Shown here one piece after another: positions 25,093-32,796 of a stretch of 44,056 bases of DNA (positions are counted from its first letter, which is position 1; each line of letters opens with the position of its first letter). The notes beneath the pieces are model-generated. The model saw only the letters and a list, made by a program, of their open reading frames with translations. It was not told where the DNA came from and did no database searches. The position numbers were made by a program, and so were the translations under genes. Source of the DNA: JALONO01 sp038209965 (GTDB lineage Bacteria; Bacteroidota; Bacteroidia; Cytophagales; Thermoflexibacteraceae); contig JBBQXF010000027.1 of assembly GCA_038209965.1 (NCBI GenBank), forward strand, positions 1-44,056. Direction: 5' to 3'.

Positions 25093-25728
25093 CTATTTTT
25101 TCGCGACAGGTAGTTGGGTGGTGATTTTGGTGAGCGGGTCAAAAGCAAACTGATGAGCGGGCGAGCCGTTTTTTTCGGCAGCTTCGTCGTCTTCGATGGT
25201 AAAAGTATTGCCAGCATCCGACTTGATTCTCTCCAAGGGCATTTCACTGTTCACGACCAGCCGGTTTTGTTCCCAGCGCACCAACTCGATGCCCCCCGGA
25301 TAGGGATTGAGCATAAAATGGGTTTGGTAGGATCGGGTGCGCACCACCTCCGCCACGCTGAACACCTCCACCCACGGATGGCCTTCGCCCACCATCATGA
25401 GTGCGCCAAATTGGCCATTTTCGGAAAATCGGACCTCGTAGGTACTCACTGGGAAATTCCCTTGATCGGCAAACGAACTGCCCAACAACCGGTTGACCCC
25501 AACCGAGTCGGTCAAGTACCAGAAGCTATGATTGGTCAGCAGCGTGTCATCACGGAACAAGAGGATGCACAGCTCGCCGGGCTGTTTTCTGCCCTCCCAC
25601 TCCTGCACAACGGGTACGCAAACTGGCTGACCGGGAATGGGTTGGACTACCGCCGGTTCGCGCTTGGGGACAGCGGGCTGGCACGCAAAAGCGAGGCCCA
25701 AAAGGAGTAGAAAATATTGGTTTTTCAT
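25093..25728 (-). CDS. Lipoprotein of unknown function
   Basis: A 211-residue protein with the signal MKNQYFLLLLGLAFAC, Cys16 being the predicted lipidated residue. A Pro-rich linker follows (PAVPKREPAVVQPIPG), then a mostly beta-strand domain (CILLFRDDTLLTNHSFWYLTD, STYEVRFSENGQFGALMMVG). No enzyme motif or named family is recognised. It stands between convergent dinB and, upstream on the same strand, tyrS, with about 210 bases to the latter. Confidence 0.65.
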   Translation of the reverse strand: MKNQYFLLLLGLAFACQPAVPKREPAVVQPIPGQPVCVPVVQEWEGRKQPGELCILLFRDDTLLTNHSFWYLTDSVGVNRLLGSSFADQGNFPVSTYEVRFSENGQFGALMMVGEGHPWVEVFSVAEVVRTRSYQTHFMLNPYPGGIELVRWEQNRLVVNSEMPLERIKSDAGNTFTIEDDEAAEKNGSPAHQFAFDPLTKITTQLPVAKK

Positions 25729-25840
25729 GGGCAGTTGGGCGGATGGGACAAAGGAGCAACAAAGTAGTCATTGCCCAGCGTATAAACAAAACGGGGCGTA
25801 GAATAATGTGTTCGAAATAGTTGAAACAGCAGATTGTCGG

Positions 25841-25880
25841 CTGGCCGTCCGCGACTGGCCGTCCGCGACTGGCCGTCCGC
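25841..25880. repeat. Short tandem repeat, 14-bp unit, about 2.9 copies
   Basis: The unit CTGGCCGTCCGCGA occurs perfectly at 25841-25854 and 25855-25868 and again, cut short, at 25869-25880. It lies between tyrS and the lipoprotein gene, outside any coding frame. Confidence 0.9.
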
Positions 25881-25940
25881 CAACCAGCCTGATCAATGGC
25901 TGGAAATGACATCTGCCAAGACCGTTCTCCCTATTCCGGG

Positions 25941-27248
25941 CTAAGTGGTGGGTGCGCCGACTTTCACCAAAAAGTAGTTTTTCTTGCCTTTTTGCACCAA
26001 CAAATACTTATTTTGCAAAAGTGGAAAATCACCCAATTGGCTGTGTTCGTTTACTTTTATCTTGTTGATGCTCACCCCACCACCTTGCAGCATTTTGCGG
26101 GCTTCGCCCTTGGAGGGAAAAATTTCATGTTGGGTCACGACCGACAAGAAATCGGTAAGGCTCGGTTGCGATTGGTAATCGATAAAGGAGACTTGGACTT
26201 GGGGCACGCCTTCCATCACCGAAAGCAGGGTTTTCTGATCAATCGAGGCCAGATCTTCGTTGGTCGAGTTGCCAAACAGCAATGCCGACGCTTTCAGGGC
26301 CAGTTCATACTCTGCCCGCCCATGCACGCGTACTGTCACTTCCTCGGCCACCGCTTTTTGGAGCATCCGCAAATGAGGGGCGGCGGCGTGCGCCACTTCT
26401 AACCGTTCGATCGTTTGGCGGTCGATCAAAGTGAACACCCGGATGAGTTTTTTGGCATCTTCGTCACTGGCATTGAGCCAAAACTGATAGAATTGGTAGG
26501 GGGAAGTGAATTCGGGATCGAGCCATACGTTGCCCTGCTCCGACTTGCCAAACTTGGTGCCGTCGGCCTTGGTGACCAGGGGGCAGGTGAGGGCAAAAGC
26601 TTCGGCAGTCTCGCTGCCCATTTTGCGCCGAATCAGTTCGGTGCCGGTGGTAATATTGCCCCACTGGTCGGAGCCGCCCATCTGCAAACGGATATTGTGT
26701 TCTTTGTACAAATGGTAGAAATCGTAGCCCTGAAGCAGTTGGTAAGAAAATTCGGTGAAGGAAATGCCCGTCTCCAAGCGTTTTTTTACCGAATCTTTGG
26801 CCATCATATAATTGATGGTCAGGAACTTGCCAGCTTCGCGGAGGAACTGGAGGAAACCGATCTCCTTGAACCAGTCGTAATTGTTGACCATAATGGCGGC
26901 GTTGGCCCCAGCCCCAAAATCAAGGAAGCGCATCAACTGTTGTTGGATCCCGGTTTGGTTGTGGCCCAAGGTTTCCTCATCCAAGAATTGCCGTTCGCTG
27001 GCCTTGCCCGAAGGATCGCCAACCATGCCGGTGGCCCCACCCACCAAGGCCACTGGCCGGTGGCCGCAGCGCTGGAAATGCACCAAAAGCATGATAGTGG
27101 CCAAATTGCCAACGTGCAACGAGGACGCGGTGGGATCAAAACCGATGTAGCCAGCCGTCATTTCTTGGTTCAACTGCTCCTCAGTGCCGGGGGTCAGGTC
27201 GTGGAGCATCCCGCGCCAGCGAAGTTCTTCCACAAAATTCTTTTCCAT
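25941..27248 (-). CDS. tyrS: Tyrosyl-tRNA synthetase
   Basis: A 435-residue protein, the usual length for bacterial TyrRS. It shows YIGFDPTASSLHVGN (34-48, the HIGH motif as HVGN), ALVGGATGMVGDPSGK, QLLQGYDFYHLYKE with MGGSDQWGNI (the tyrosine and ATP pocket) and KFGKS (the KMSKS loop). A C-terminal S4 RNA-binding domain closes the protein (SKGEARKMLQGGGVSINKIK). It charges tRNA-Tyr with tyrosine in the cytoplasm. The ATG at 27248 is preferred to the adjacent one at 27251. I saw no T-box-type leader. Confidence 0.97.
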   Translation of the reverse strand: MEKNFVEELRWRGMLHDLTPGTEEQLNQEMTAGYIGFDPTASSLHVGNLATIMLLVHFQRCGHRPVALVGGATGMVGDPSGKASERQFLDEETLGHNQTGIQQQLMRFLDFGAGANAAIMVNNYDWFKEIGFLQFLREAGKFLTINYMMAKDSVKKRLETGISFTEFSYQLLQGYDFYHLYKEHNIRLQMGGSDQWGNITTGTELIRRKMGSETAEAFALTCPLVTKADGTKFGKSEQGNVWLDPEFTSPYQFYQFWLNASDEDAKKLIRVFTLIDRQTIERLEVAHAAAPHLRMLQKAVAEEVTVRVHGRAEYELALKASALLFGNSTNEDLASIDQKTLLSVMEGVPQVQVSFIDYQSQPSLTDFLSVVTQHEIFPSKGEARKMLQGGGVSINKIKVNEHSQLGDFPLLQNKYLLVQKGKKNYFLVKVGAPTT

Positions 27249-27333
27249 CATACCGCGAAGTAAAAAAGAAAAGATGATACCGTCAAAGACAATATCATCT
27301 AACAAACTATAAGATTAGGATTAAAATTCTTGA

Positions 27334-27376
27334 AAAACACCCACTAAAAGTAATTACGGTTTTTGGTGGGTGTTTT
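27334..27376 (-). terminator. Terminator between the M42 peptidase gene and tyrS
   Basis: An 11-bp perfect stem (AAAACACCCAC / GTGGGTGTTTT) can be extended inward by four A-T pairs and wobble pairs. On the minus strand it ends in a run of five T residues about 100 bases after the M42 peptidase stop. It separates that gene from tyrS. It may work in both directions. Confidence 0.8.
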
Positions 27377-27475
27377 AACCTGATAAGTGCAAGTGGGTTT
27401 ATTAATAGGTTCAGTACATAAACAAGACCCAGCTTGGCCAAAAATGGTTGCACCATCTTTCCAAAAAATTGGATT

Positions 27476-28546
27476 TTATTTCAAATATCGAAAATCGGCC
27501 CCGGCGGGCAACTGCGCCACATACTCGTACATGAGCCGGATGCAATTTTCCAAGTCATCTTTGTGGATCATTTCAACGGTGGTGTGCATGTATTTGAGGG
27601 GCAACGAGATCAATGCCGACACAATGCCCTTGCCCGAATAGGCGAATGCATCGGTATCGGTGCCAGTGCTGCGCGATACTGCTGCCCGCTGAAAAGGGAT
27701 TGCCTTCTCCTGGGCCACCCGGATCATATCGTTGAGCAATTTATTTTGCACAGCCGGGCCGTAGGTGAGCACCGGTCCTTTGCCACAGGCACATTCGCCG
27801 CTCTTGATCTTGTCGTACAGGGGCGATTTGGTGTCGTGGGTCACATCGGTGCAAATGGCCACATTGGGCTGGAGGCGGGCAGCCATCATTTCGGCCCCGC
27901 GCAAGCCGATTTCTTCCTGCACAGCGTTGACCACATAAAGTGTGAAGGGCAATTTGACTCCACTTTCGTGGAGGCGGCGCAGGGTTTCGGCAATGATCAC
28001 GCCGCCCATGCGGTTGTCCAAAGCCCGGCCAACGTAGTATTTGTCGTTCAATTCCATTAGTCCATCTTCAAATGTGACCACGCAACCCACATGAATACCG
28101 AGATTTTGCACTTCTTCGGGGGTATTGCATCCACAATCAATGAACAGGGTTTTTTGCGTGGGCTTGAGGTCTTCCTTGTCATCGCGCACATGGACGGCCG
28201 GCCAGCCAAACACCCCCCGCACCGGGCCTTTGACTGTGTGGATCAGCACCCGCATCGAGGGTGCGATCACGTAATCAGAGCCGCCATTGCGGATCACGTA
28301 AATGTAGCCCTCAGGGGTAATGTAGTTGACAAACCAAGAGATTTCGTCGGCATGGGCTTCAATCGCCACCGAATAGTCCATGCCTGGATTTACTATCCCA
28401 ACCAGTGATCCGTAGGCATCGGTCTGATACTCATGGATGTAGGGCTGGATGTAATCTAAAAAAACCTGTTGGCCGGCAGTTTCAAAGCCAGTGGGTGAAA
28501 CAGTGTTGAGGTAGCGATAAATGAACTGTTTGAGGTGCTCATCCAT
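27476..28546 (-). CDS. M42-family metallo-aminopeptidase
   Basis: A 356-residue protein starting at the ATG at 28546 (MDEHLKQFIYRYL). M42 (glutamyl/deblocking aminopeptidase, FrvX-like) motifs with the metal ligands are present in order: SVAIEAHADEISW (His65, Asp67), GRALDNRMGG (bridging Asp), NAVQEEIGLRGA (catalytic Glu pair), ICTDVTHD (Asp) and LKYMHTTVEMIH near the end (His). The set is complete, so it should be an active two-metal cytoplasmic aminopeptidase acting on peptides, often as a dodecamer. It has its own terminator and is divergent from the M3 peptidase gene, with 360 bases between the starts; the two may share peptide breakdown. Confidence 0.93.
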   Translation of the reverse strand: MDEHLKQFIYRYLNTVSPTGFETAGQQVFLDYIQPYIHEYQTDAYGSLVGIVNPGMDYSVAIEAHADEISWFVNYITPEGYIYVIRNGGSDYVIAPSMRVLIHTVKGPVRGVFGWPAVHVRDDKEDLKPTQKTLFIDCGCNTPEEVQNLGIHVGCVVTFEDGLMELNDKYYVGRALDNRMGGVIIAETLRRLHESGVKLPFTLYVVNAVQEEIGLRGAEMMAARLQPNVAICTDVTHDTKSPLYDKIKSGECACGKGPVLTYGPAVQNKLLNDMIRVAQEKAIPFQRAAVSRSTGTDTDAFAYSGKGIVSALISLPLKYMHTTVEMIHKDDLENCIRLMYEYVAQLPAGADFRYLK

Positions 28547-28906
28547 TTGGATTAGTAGCGTTGAGTTGGGTAATAATGACAAACGTTTGATTGATAACTT
28601 GCCAAAACAAAGGGGAAACAATCTATTGGCAAGAATGTTGGCAAAAAATAACAGGCTCAAAAAGATTCAGTTAGTTTGCCAGCATTTTGGGGCAATATTA
28701 GGCAAAATTTGCCAAAAATGTTGGACTGACTCACGGCCAATCTGTTTCACCCATCGGCAGGAGTCATTTTTGGCCTTTGATTAACATTTTATAACAAATC
28801 TAAGCTGATCTTCTATGGCCCAAGCCCGCTGCTTGCAGTATATTCGCCCTATCAACCTAGTCACCATCCATTTATTTGGATTTATTTCCCTTTTTTTCAG
28901 CTGATC
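28547..28906. other. Divergent intergenic region with repeated TTGGCAA-type motifs
   Basis: This 360-base gap lies between the divergent M42 and M3 peptidase genes and has no gene. It holds a cluster of one motif in both orientations: CTTGCCAA (28598-28605), TTGGCAAG (28626-28633), TTGGCAAA (28638-28645), TTTGCCAG (28675-28682) and the odd palindrome GGCAAAATTTGCC (28701-28713). Binding sites for a regulator are possible but unproven. Confidence 0.5.
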
Positions 28907-31036
28907 ATGAAAAAAATAATTGTATTCACTTGTTTAATTATTGGTATGTCTGTGACCCATGTATTGCTAAGTTCCTACTCGGATCCGTTAAAAGAACCAG
29001 AAAATCCATTGTTGGAAAAATTTAATACCGTGCATGAAACGGTTCCATTTGACAAAGTTCGGAACGAACACTTTTTGCCCGCGATCAAGGAAGGCATTGC
29101 GCAAGGACGGAGTGAGGTGGATGCCATCGTCAATAACCCTGAAGCCCCCAGTTTTGCCAATACCATCGTGGCCTTGGATCGGTCGGGCGATCGGTTGAGC
29201 CGGGTGTCCTCGGCGCTGTTCAACCTGAACGCGGCCGAGACCAGCCCCGAGCTGCAACAGATCGTACGCGAGGCTTCGCCCCTCACCACCGAATACAGCA
29301 ACGACATTTCGCTGAACGAAAAACTATTTGCCCGGATCAAGACCGTTTATGAGAACCGGGAATCCTTGCAGCTGAATGCCGAAAGTGCCATGTTGTTGGA
29401 AAAAACCTACAAGTCGTTTGCCCGCAACGGGGCCAATCTGAGTGGGCCGGACAAAGATCGGTTCCGGGCGATCAATAAAAGGCTCTCCGAGCTCGCTATC
29501 ACTTTCAACGAAAACGTGCTGGAAGAAACCAACCACTACCTGTTGGAAGTCACCGAAGAGCGAGATTTGGCCGGCCTGCCCGATTTCGTCAAGGAAGCCG
29601 CCAAACTGACGGCCCAAGAAAAAGGCAAGCCCGGCTGGGCGTTTACCCTGCAAGCGCCGAGTTTCATGCCCTTCATGACTTACAGCGAGAACCGGGAACT
29701 GCGCAAAGTGCTGTTTGTGGCTTCCAGTTCGCGTGGATTTCATGGCGATAAAAACGATAATCAGGCCATCATCAAAGAAACAGTCAAGCTTCGCCACGAA
29801 CGGGCCAAGTTGCTAGGTTACGAATCGCACGCCCATTTTGTGCTGGAGGAACGCATGGCGGGTTCGGCCGAAAAAGTGAACGGTTTCTTGGCCGAGCTTT
29901 TCGACTATGCCAAGCCCGTGGCCGACCAACAAATGCAAGAATTACTGGCGTATGCCCAAAAGCTGGGCTTCGCCGAAAACCAACTCCAGCGCTGGGACTA
30001 TGGTTTCTACGCCGAGAAACTGAAAAAGGAAAAGTATGCCATTGACAATGAAATGCTCAAGCCCTATTTCAAATTGGAGAATGTGGTGGAGGGGGCGTTT
30101 ATGGTTGCCCAGAAACTGTACGGGATCACCTTCAAGCCCAACGACCAAATCCCGGTCTATCACCCCGAAGTAAAGGCTTACGAAGTGTTCGACGAACGGG
30201 GCGAATTTTTGGCGGTGTTTTATACCGACTTTTTCCCACGCCCGGGCAAGCGCAACGGAGCTTGGGCCACGAGTTTCCGGGGGCAAGAAGTGATCAATAA
30301 AACCAATGTGCGCCCACACATATCTAACGTGTGCAATTTCACCCGGCCCACCCAGACCATACCTTCGCTGCTCACTTTTGGCGAAGTGGAAACTTTGTTC
30401 CATGAATTTGGCCATGCGTTGCACGGTATTTTGTCCCAATGTCAATACGGCAGCACTTCTGGCATGAGTGTTTACTGGGATTTTGTCGAGTTGCCCTCGC
30501 AGATCATGGAAAACTGGTGCACCGAGAAGGAGGCATTGGATTTGTTTGCCCGCCATTATCTGACCAACGAACCGATTCCCCAAGCATTGGTGGACAAAAT
30601 AATAGCCAGTGCCAACTTTATGGAAGGCTACGTAACCATGCGCCAGTTGAGCCTGGGCATGTTGGACATGGCCTACCACGGCAAGGTGCAAGACATCGAT
30701 GACATTGGCCAGTTTGAGCAGCAGGCAGTGGCCAAGACCAACCTCCTGCCCGCAGTGGCCGGCACCAACGTGAGTACTGCCTTCAGCCATATTTTTGCCG
30801 GGGGCTATTCGGCCGGCTATTATAGCTACAAATGGGCCGAAGTCCTGGACGCCGATGCTTTCAGCTACTTTAAGTCGAAAGGCATTTTTAGCAAAGAAGT
30901 GGCCAAATCGTTCCGCGACAACGTGCTTTCCAAGGGGGGCAGCGAGCACCCCATGACGCTTTACAAGCGGTTTCGTGGGCAGGAGCCTTCGCCCAAACCA
31001 CTGCTCAAACGGGCCGGGCTGATCAAAGTGCCCTAA
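28907..31036 (+). CDS. M3-family zinc oligopeptidase, exported
   Basis: A 709-residue protein, the size of oligopeptidase A and peptidyl-dipeptidase Dcp. Residues about 1-25 are hydrophobic (IIVFTCLIIGMSVTHVLL), consistent with a signal peptide or anchor, so it probably works in the periplasm. The zinc motif HEFGH is at 499-503 inside TLFHEFGHALHG, with ENWCTEKEAL following for the third ligand. Other M3 hallmarks are YDAFFPRPGKRNGAW-like YTDFFPRPGKRNGAW and FSHIFAGGYSAGYYSYKWAEVL near the end. It cuts short peptides, as dipeptides from the C-terminus (Dcp) or internally (OpdA); I cannot separate these two by eye. Confidence 0.94.
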   Translation: MKKIIVFTCLIIGMSVTHVLLSSYSDPLKEPENPLLEKFNTVHETVPFDKVRNEHFLPAIKEGIAQGRSEVDAIVNNPEAPSFANTIVALDRSGDRLSRVSSALFNLNAAETSPELQQIVREASPLTTEYSNDISLNEKLFARIKTVYENRESLQLNAESAMLLEKTYKSFARNGANLSGPDKDRFRAINKRLSELAITFNENVLEETNHYLLEVTEERDLAGLPDFVKEAAKLTAQEKGKPGWAFTLQAPSFMPFMTYSENRELRKVLFVASSSRGFHGDKNDNQAIIKETVKLRHERAKLLGYESHAHFVLEERMAGSAEKVNGFLAELFDYAKPVADQQMQELLAYAQKLGFAENQLQRWDYGFYAEKLKKEKYAIDNEMLKPYFKLENVVEGAFMVAQKLYGITFKPNDQIPVYHPEVKAYEVFDERGEFLAVFYTDFFPRPGKRNGAWATSFRGQEVINKTNVRPHISNVCNFTRPTQTIPSLLTFGEVETLFHEFGHALHGILSQCQYGSTSGMSVYWDFVELPSQIMENWCTEKEALDLFARHYLTNEPIPQALVDKIIASANFMEGYVTMRQLSLGMLDMAYHGKVQDIDDIGQFEQQAVAKTNLLPAVAGTNVSTAFSHIFAGGYSAGYYSYKWAEVLDADAFSYFKSKGIFSKEVAKSFRDNVLSKGGSEHPMTLYKRFRGQEPSPKPLLKRAGLIKVP

Positions 31037-31167
31037 ACCGAGGCCCAGTTTTGGGGCAACTACCCGCCAAAAAACGGTCGGCTGTCCCAATGATTGAGCC
31101 CAAGATCGAACCAATTTTGGGGGTTTACCGCATTCAGTACCTTGATTTTCATGAATTTATCTCTTAA

Positions 31168-31197
31168 CTGGCCCCACCGAATATTCGTTGGGGCCAG
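31168..31197. promoter_or_regulatory. 30-bp near-perfect palindrome upstream of the fructosamine-kinase-family gene
   Basis: Outer arms CTGGCCCCA / TGGGGCCAG (9 bp) enclose CGAATATTCG, itself a perfect palindrome; only the bases between (C and T) do not pair. It lies 28 bases before the GTG start and about 130 bases after the M3 peptidase stop. No T tract follows on either strand, so it may be an operator or a factor-dependent terminator. Confidence 0.6.
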
Positions 31198-31224
31198 CTA
31201 ATCCTCCATTCACCCTTTTCCATC

Positions 31225-32109
31225 GTGTTTACGGCTGACGAACAAACCCAATTTTTTGAGTCGGTGCTTTTTGAAGCCACCGGACAATCGCCCACCATCC
31301 TGTTCATGGAATTTCTGAGCGGGGGCTGCATCAATATAGCGGTCAAATTGGAAACTACGGCGGGGAATTTTTTCGTCAAGTTTAGCGAGCGGCCCGAGGC
31401 TTCAGCCATGTTTGCGGCGGAGGCCCGGGGCCTGGCGCTCTTGGCCAGCACTGGCACGCTGCGCATCCCGGAGGTTATTGCCCAAGGGCAAAAGGCCGGC
31501 CGGGGGTACCTGTTGCTCGAGTATTTACCACCTGGCTTCCGGGCCAAAAATTATTGGGCCACTTTGGGCCAGGGGCTGGCCGCCTTGCATGGCCACCATC
31601 AAGCCAAATTCGGGCTGGATTTTGACAATTACATCGGTGATTTGGTGCAAAACAACACCCCCAGCCCCAACGGAACGGCGTTTTTTATTGAGCGGCGGTT
31701 GCAGGCCCAGGCGGGCTTGGCTTTCTACAATGGATTGATCAACAAAGCATTGCTCAACCGGATGGAGCAACTGTACCCCAAACTGGCTGATTTACTGCCC
31801 AATGAGCCCGCCAGCTTACTGCACGGCGATTTGTGGAGCGGCAATGTGCTGGTGGACATCGCGGGCCAGGCCGGCCTGATCGACCCGGCGGTGTATTACG
31901 GTTTTCGCGAAACAGAAATTGCCTTCACGCAACTTTTTGGGGGATTTGACGATACTTTTTATGCTGCTTACCAAGAAGTTCTCCCGTTGGAACAAGGATT
32001 TGCCGACCGGGCAGGCATTTACAACCTTTACCCGTTGCTGGTTCACGTCAATTTGTTCGGGACGGCCTACCTGAGCGGGGTGGAGCGGGTGCTGGACCGC
32101 TTCGTATGA
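31225..32109 (+). CDS. Fructosamine/ketosamine-3-kinase family protein
   Basis: A 294-residue protein starting with GTG at 31225; the only nearby upstream ATG (31149) runs into a stop, so GTG is the likely start. It shows the aminoglycoside-phosphotransferase-like fold: FLSGGCINIAVKLETTAGNFFVK with the ATP-binding Lys, LLLEYLPPG hinge, LLHGDLWSGNVLV with the catalytic Asp and Asn, and GLIDPAVYYG as the metal-binding DPA motif. Family members phosphorylate sugar-amine adducts on proteins to remove glycation damage, but bacterial substrates are mostly unknown. It converges on rsmG with 6 bases between the stop codons. Confidence 0.88.
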   Translation: MFTADEQTQFFESVLFEATGQSPTILFMEFLSGGCINIAVKLETTAGNFFVKFSERPEASAMFAAEARGLALLASTGTLRIPEVIAQGQKAGRGYLLLEYLPPGFRAKNYWATLGQGLAALHGHHQAKFGLDFDNYIGDLVQNNTPSPNGTAFFIERRLQAQAGLAFYNGLINKALLNRMEQLYPKLADLLPNEPASLLHGDLWSGNVLVDIAGQAGLIDPAVYYGFRETEIAFTQLFGGFDDTFYAAYQEVLPLEQGFADRAGIYNLYPLLVHVNLFGTAYLSGVERVLDRFV

Positions 32110-32115
32110 AGTCAC

Positions 32116-32757
32116 TCACTGGCCCATTTTCATGTACACGAGCTTTTTGGTCGCAAAAAACTCCTCGGCGAAAAAATCTTTAAGCTCGTGGATCTGAAAA
32201 TAATGGGGGAAATCGCCAAATTCCTCAAATAAATTATCGCCACCTTTGAGCAACAGGTAACCATTGGCCAGTTCATTGGCCGACTTTTTCCGCACCAAGT
32301 GTTGGGTCCAGCGGTACAGGGTGGGCGCTTCGGCCACGGCCCGGCTTACCACAAAGTCGAATTTCTCCCGCAGATCTTCCACCCGAATGTGCTGGCAAGT
32401 TACATTTTTGAGGCCAATTTGCTGGGCCACATCTTCCACCACTTTGATTTTCTTGCCAGTTGCGTCCACCAGTTTGAACTGCACCTCGGGGAACATCACG
32501 GCCAAGGGAATGCCCGGAAAGCCCCCGCCCGTGCCCACGTCGATTACGCTGGTTCCTGGCAGCCAGTTGGCCACCCGGGCAATGGCCAACGAATGCAGCA
32601 CGTGCCGTTCATAAAAATTTTCGGTGTCCTTGCGAGAAATCACGTTTATTTTACCATTCCAATCCTCATAGATTGGGTACATGGCCCGAAACTGGCGGAT
32701 TTGTTCCTCGCTCAAGTCGGGGAAATAGTGGGGTACGATTTGAAAAAGGTCAGTCAT
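32116..32757 (-). CDS. rsmG: 16S rRNA (guanine-N7)-methyltransferase G
   Basis: A 213-residue protein, the usual size for RsmG/GidB. The start is the ATG at 32757. The SAM-binding motif is SVIDVGTGGGFPGIPLA (about 69-85), followed by FKLVDATGKKIKVVEDVA and the family's FDFVVSRAVAE. It methylates a guanine (m7G527 in E. coli numbering) of 16S rRNA, and loss gives low-level streptomycin resistance in other bacteria. It lies 39 bases downstream of parC on the same strand and is probably co-transcribed with it. Confidence 0.96.
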   Translation of the reverse strand: MTDLFQIVPHYFPDLSEEQIRQFRAMYPIYEDWNGKINVISRKDTENFYERHVLHSLAIARVANWLPGTSVIDVGTGGGFPGIPLAVMFPEVQFKLVDATGKKIKVVEDVAQQIGLKNVTCQHIRVEDLREKFDFVVSRAVAEAPTLYRWTQHLVRKKSANELANGYLLLKGGDNLFEEFGDFPHYFQIHELKDFFAEEFFATKKLVYMKMGQ

Positions 32758-32796
32758 CTGCAATGTTGTGGCTAATGTCTAGGTGAAAATGGTCTT

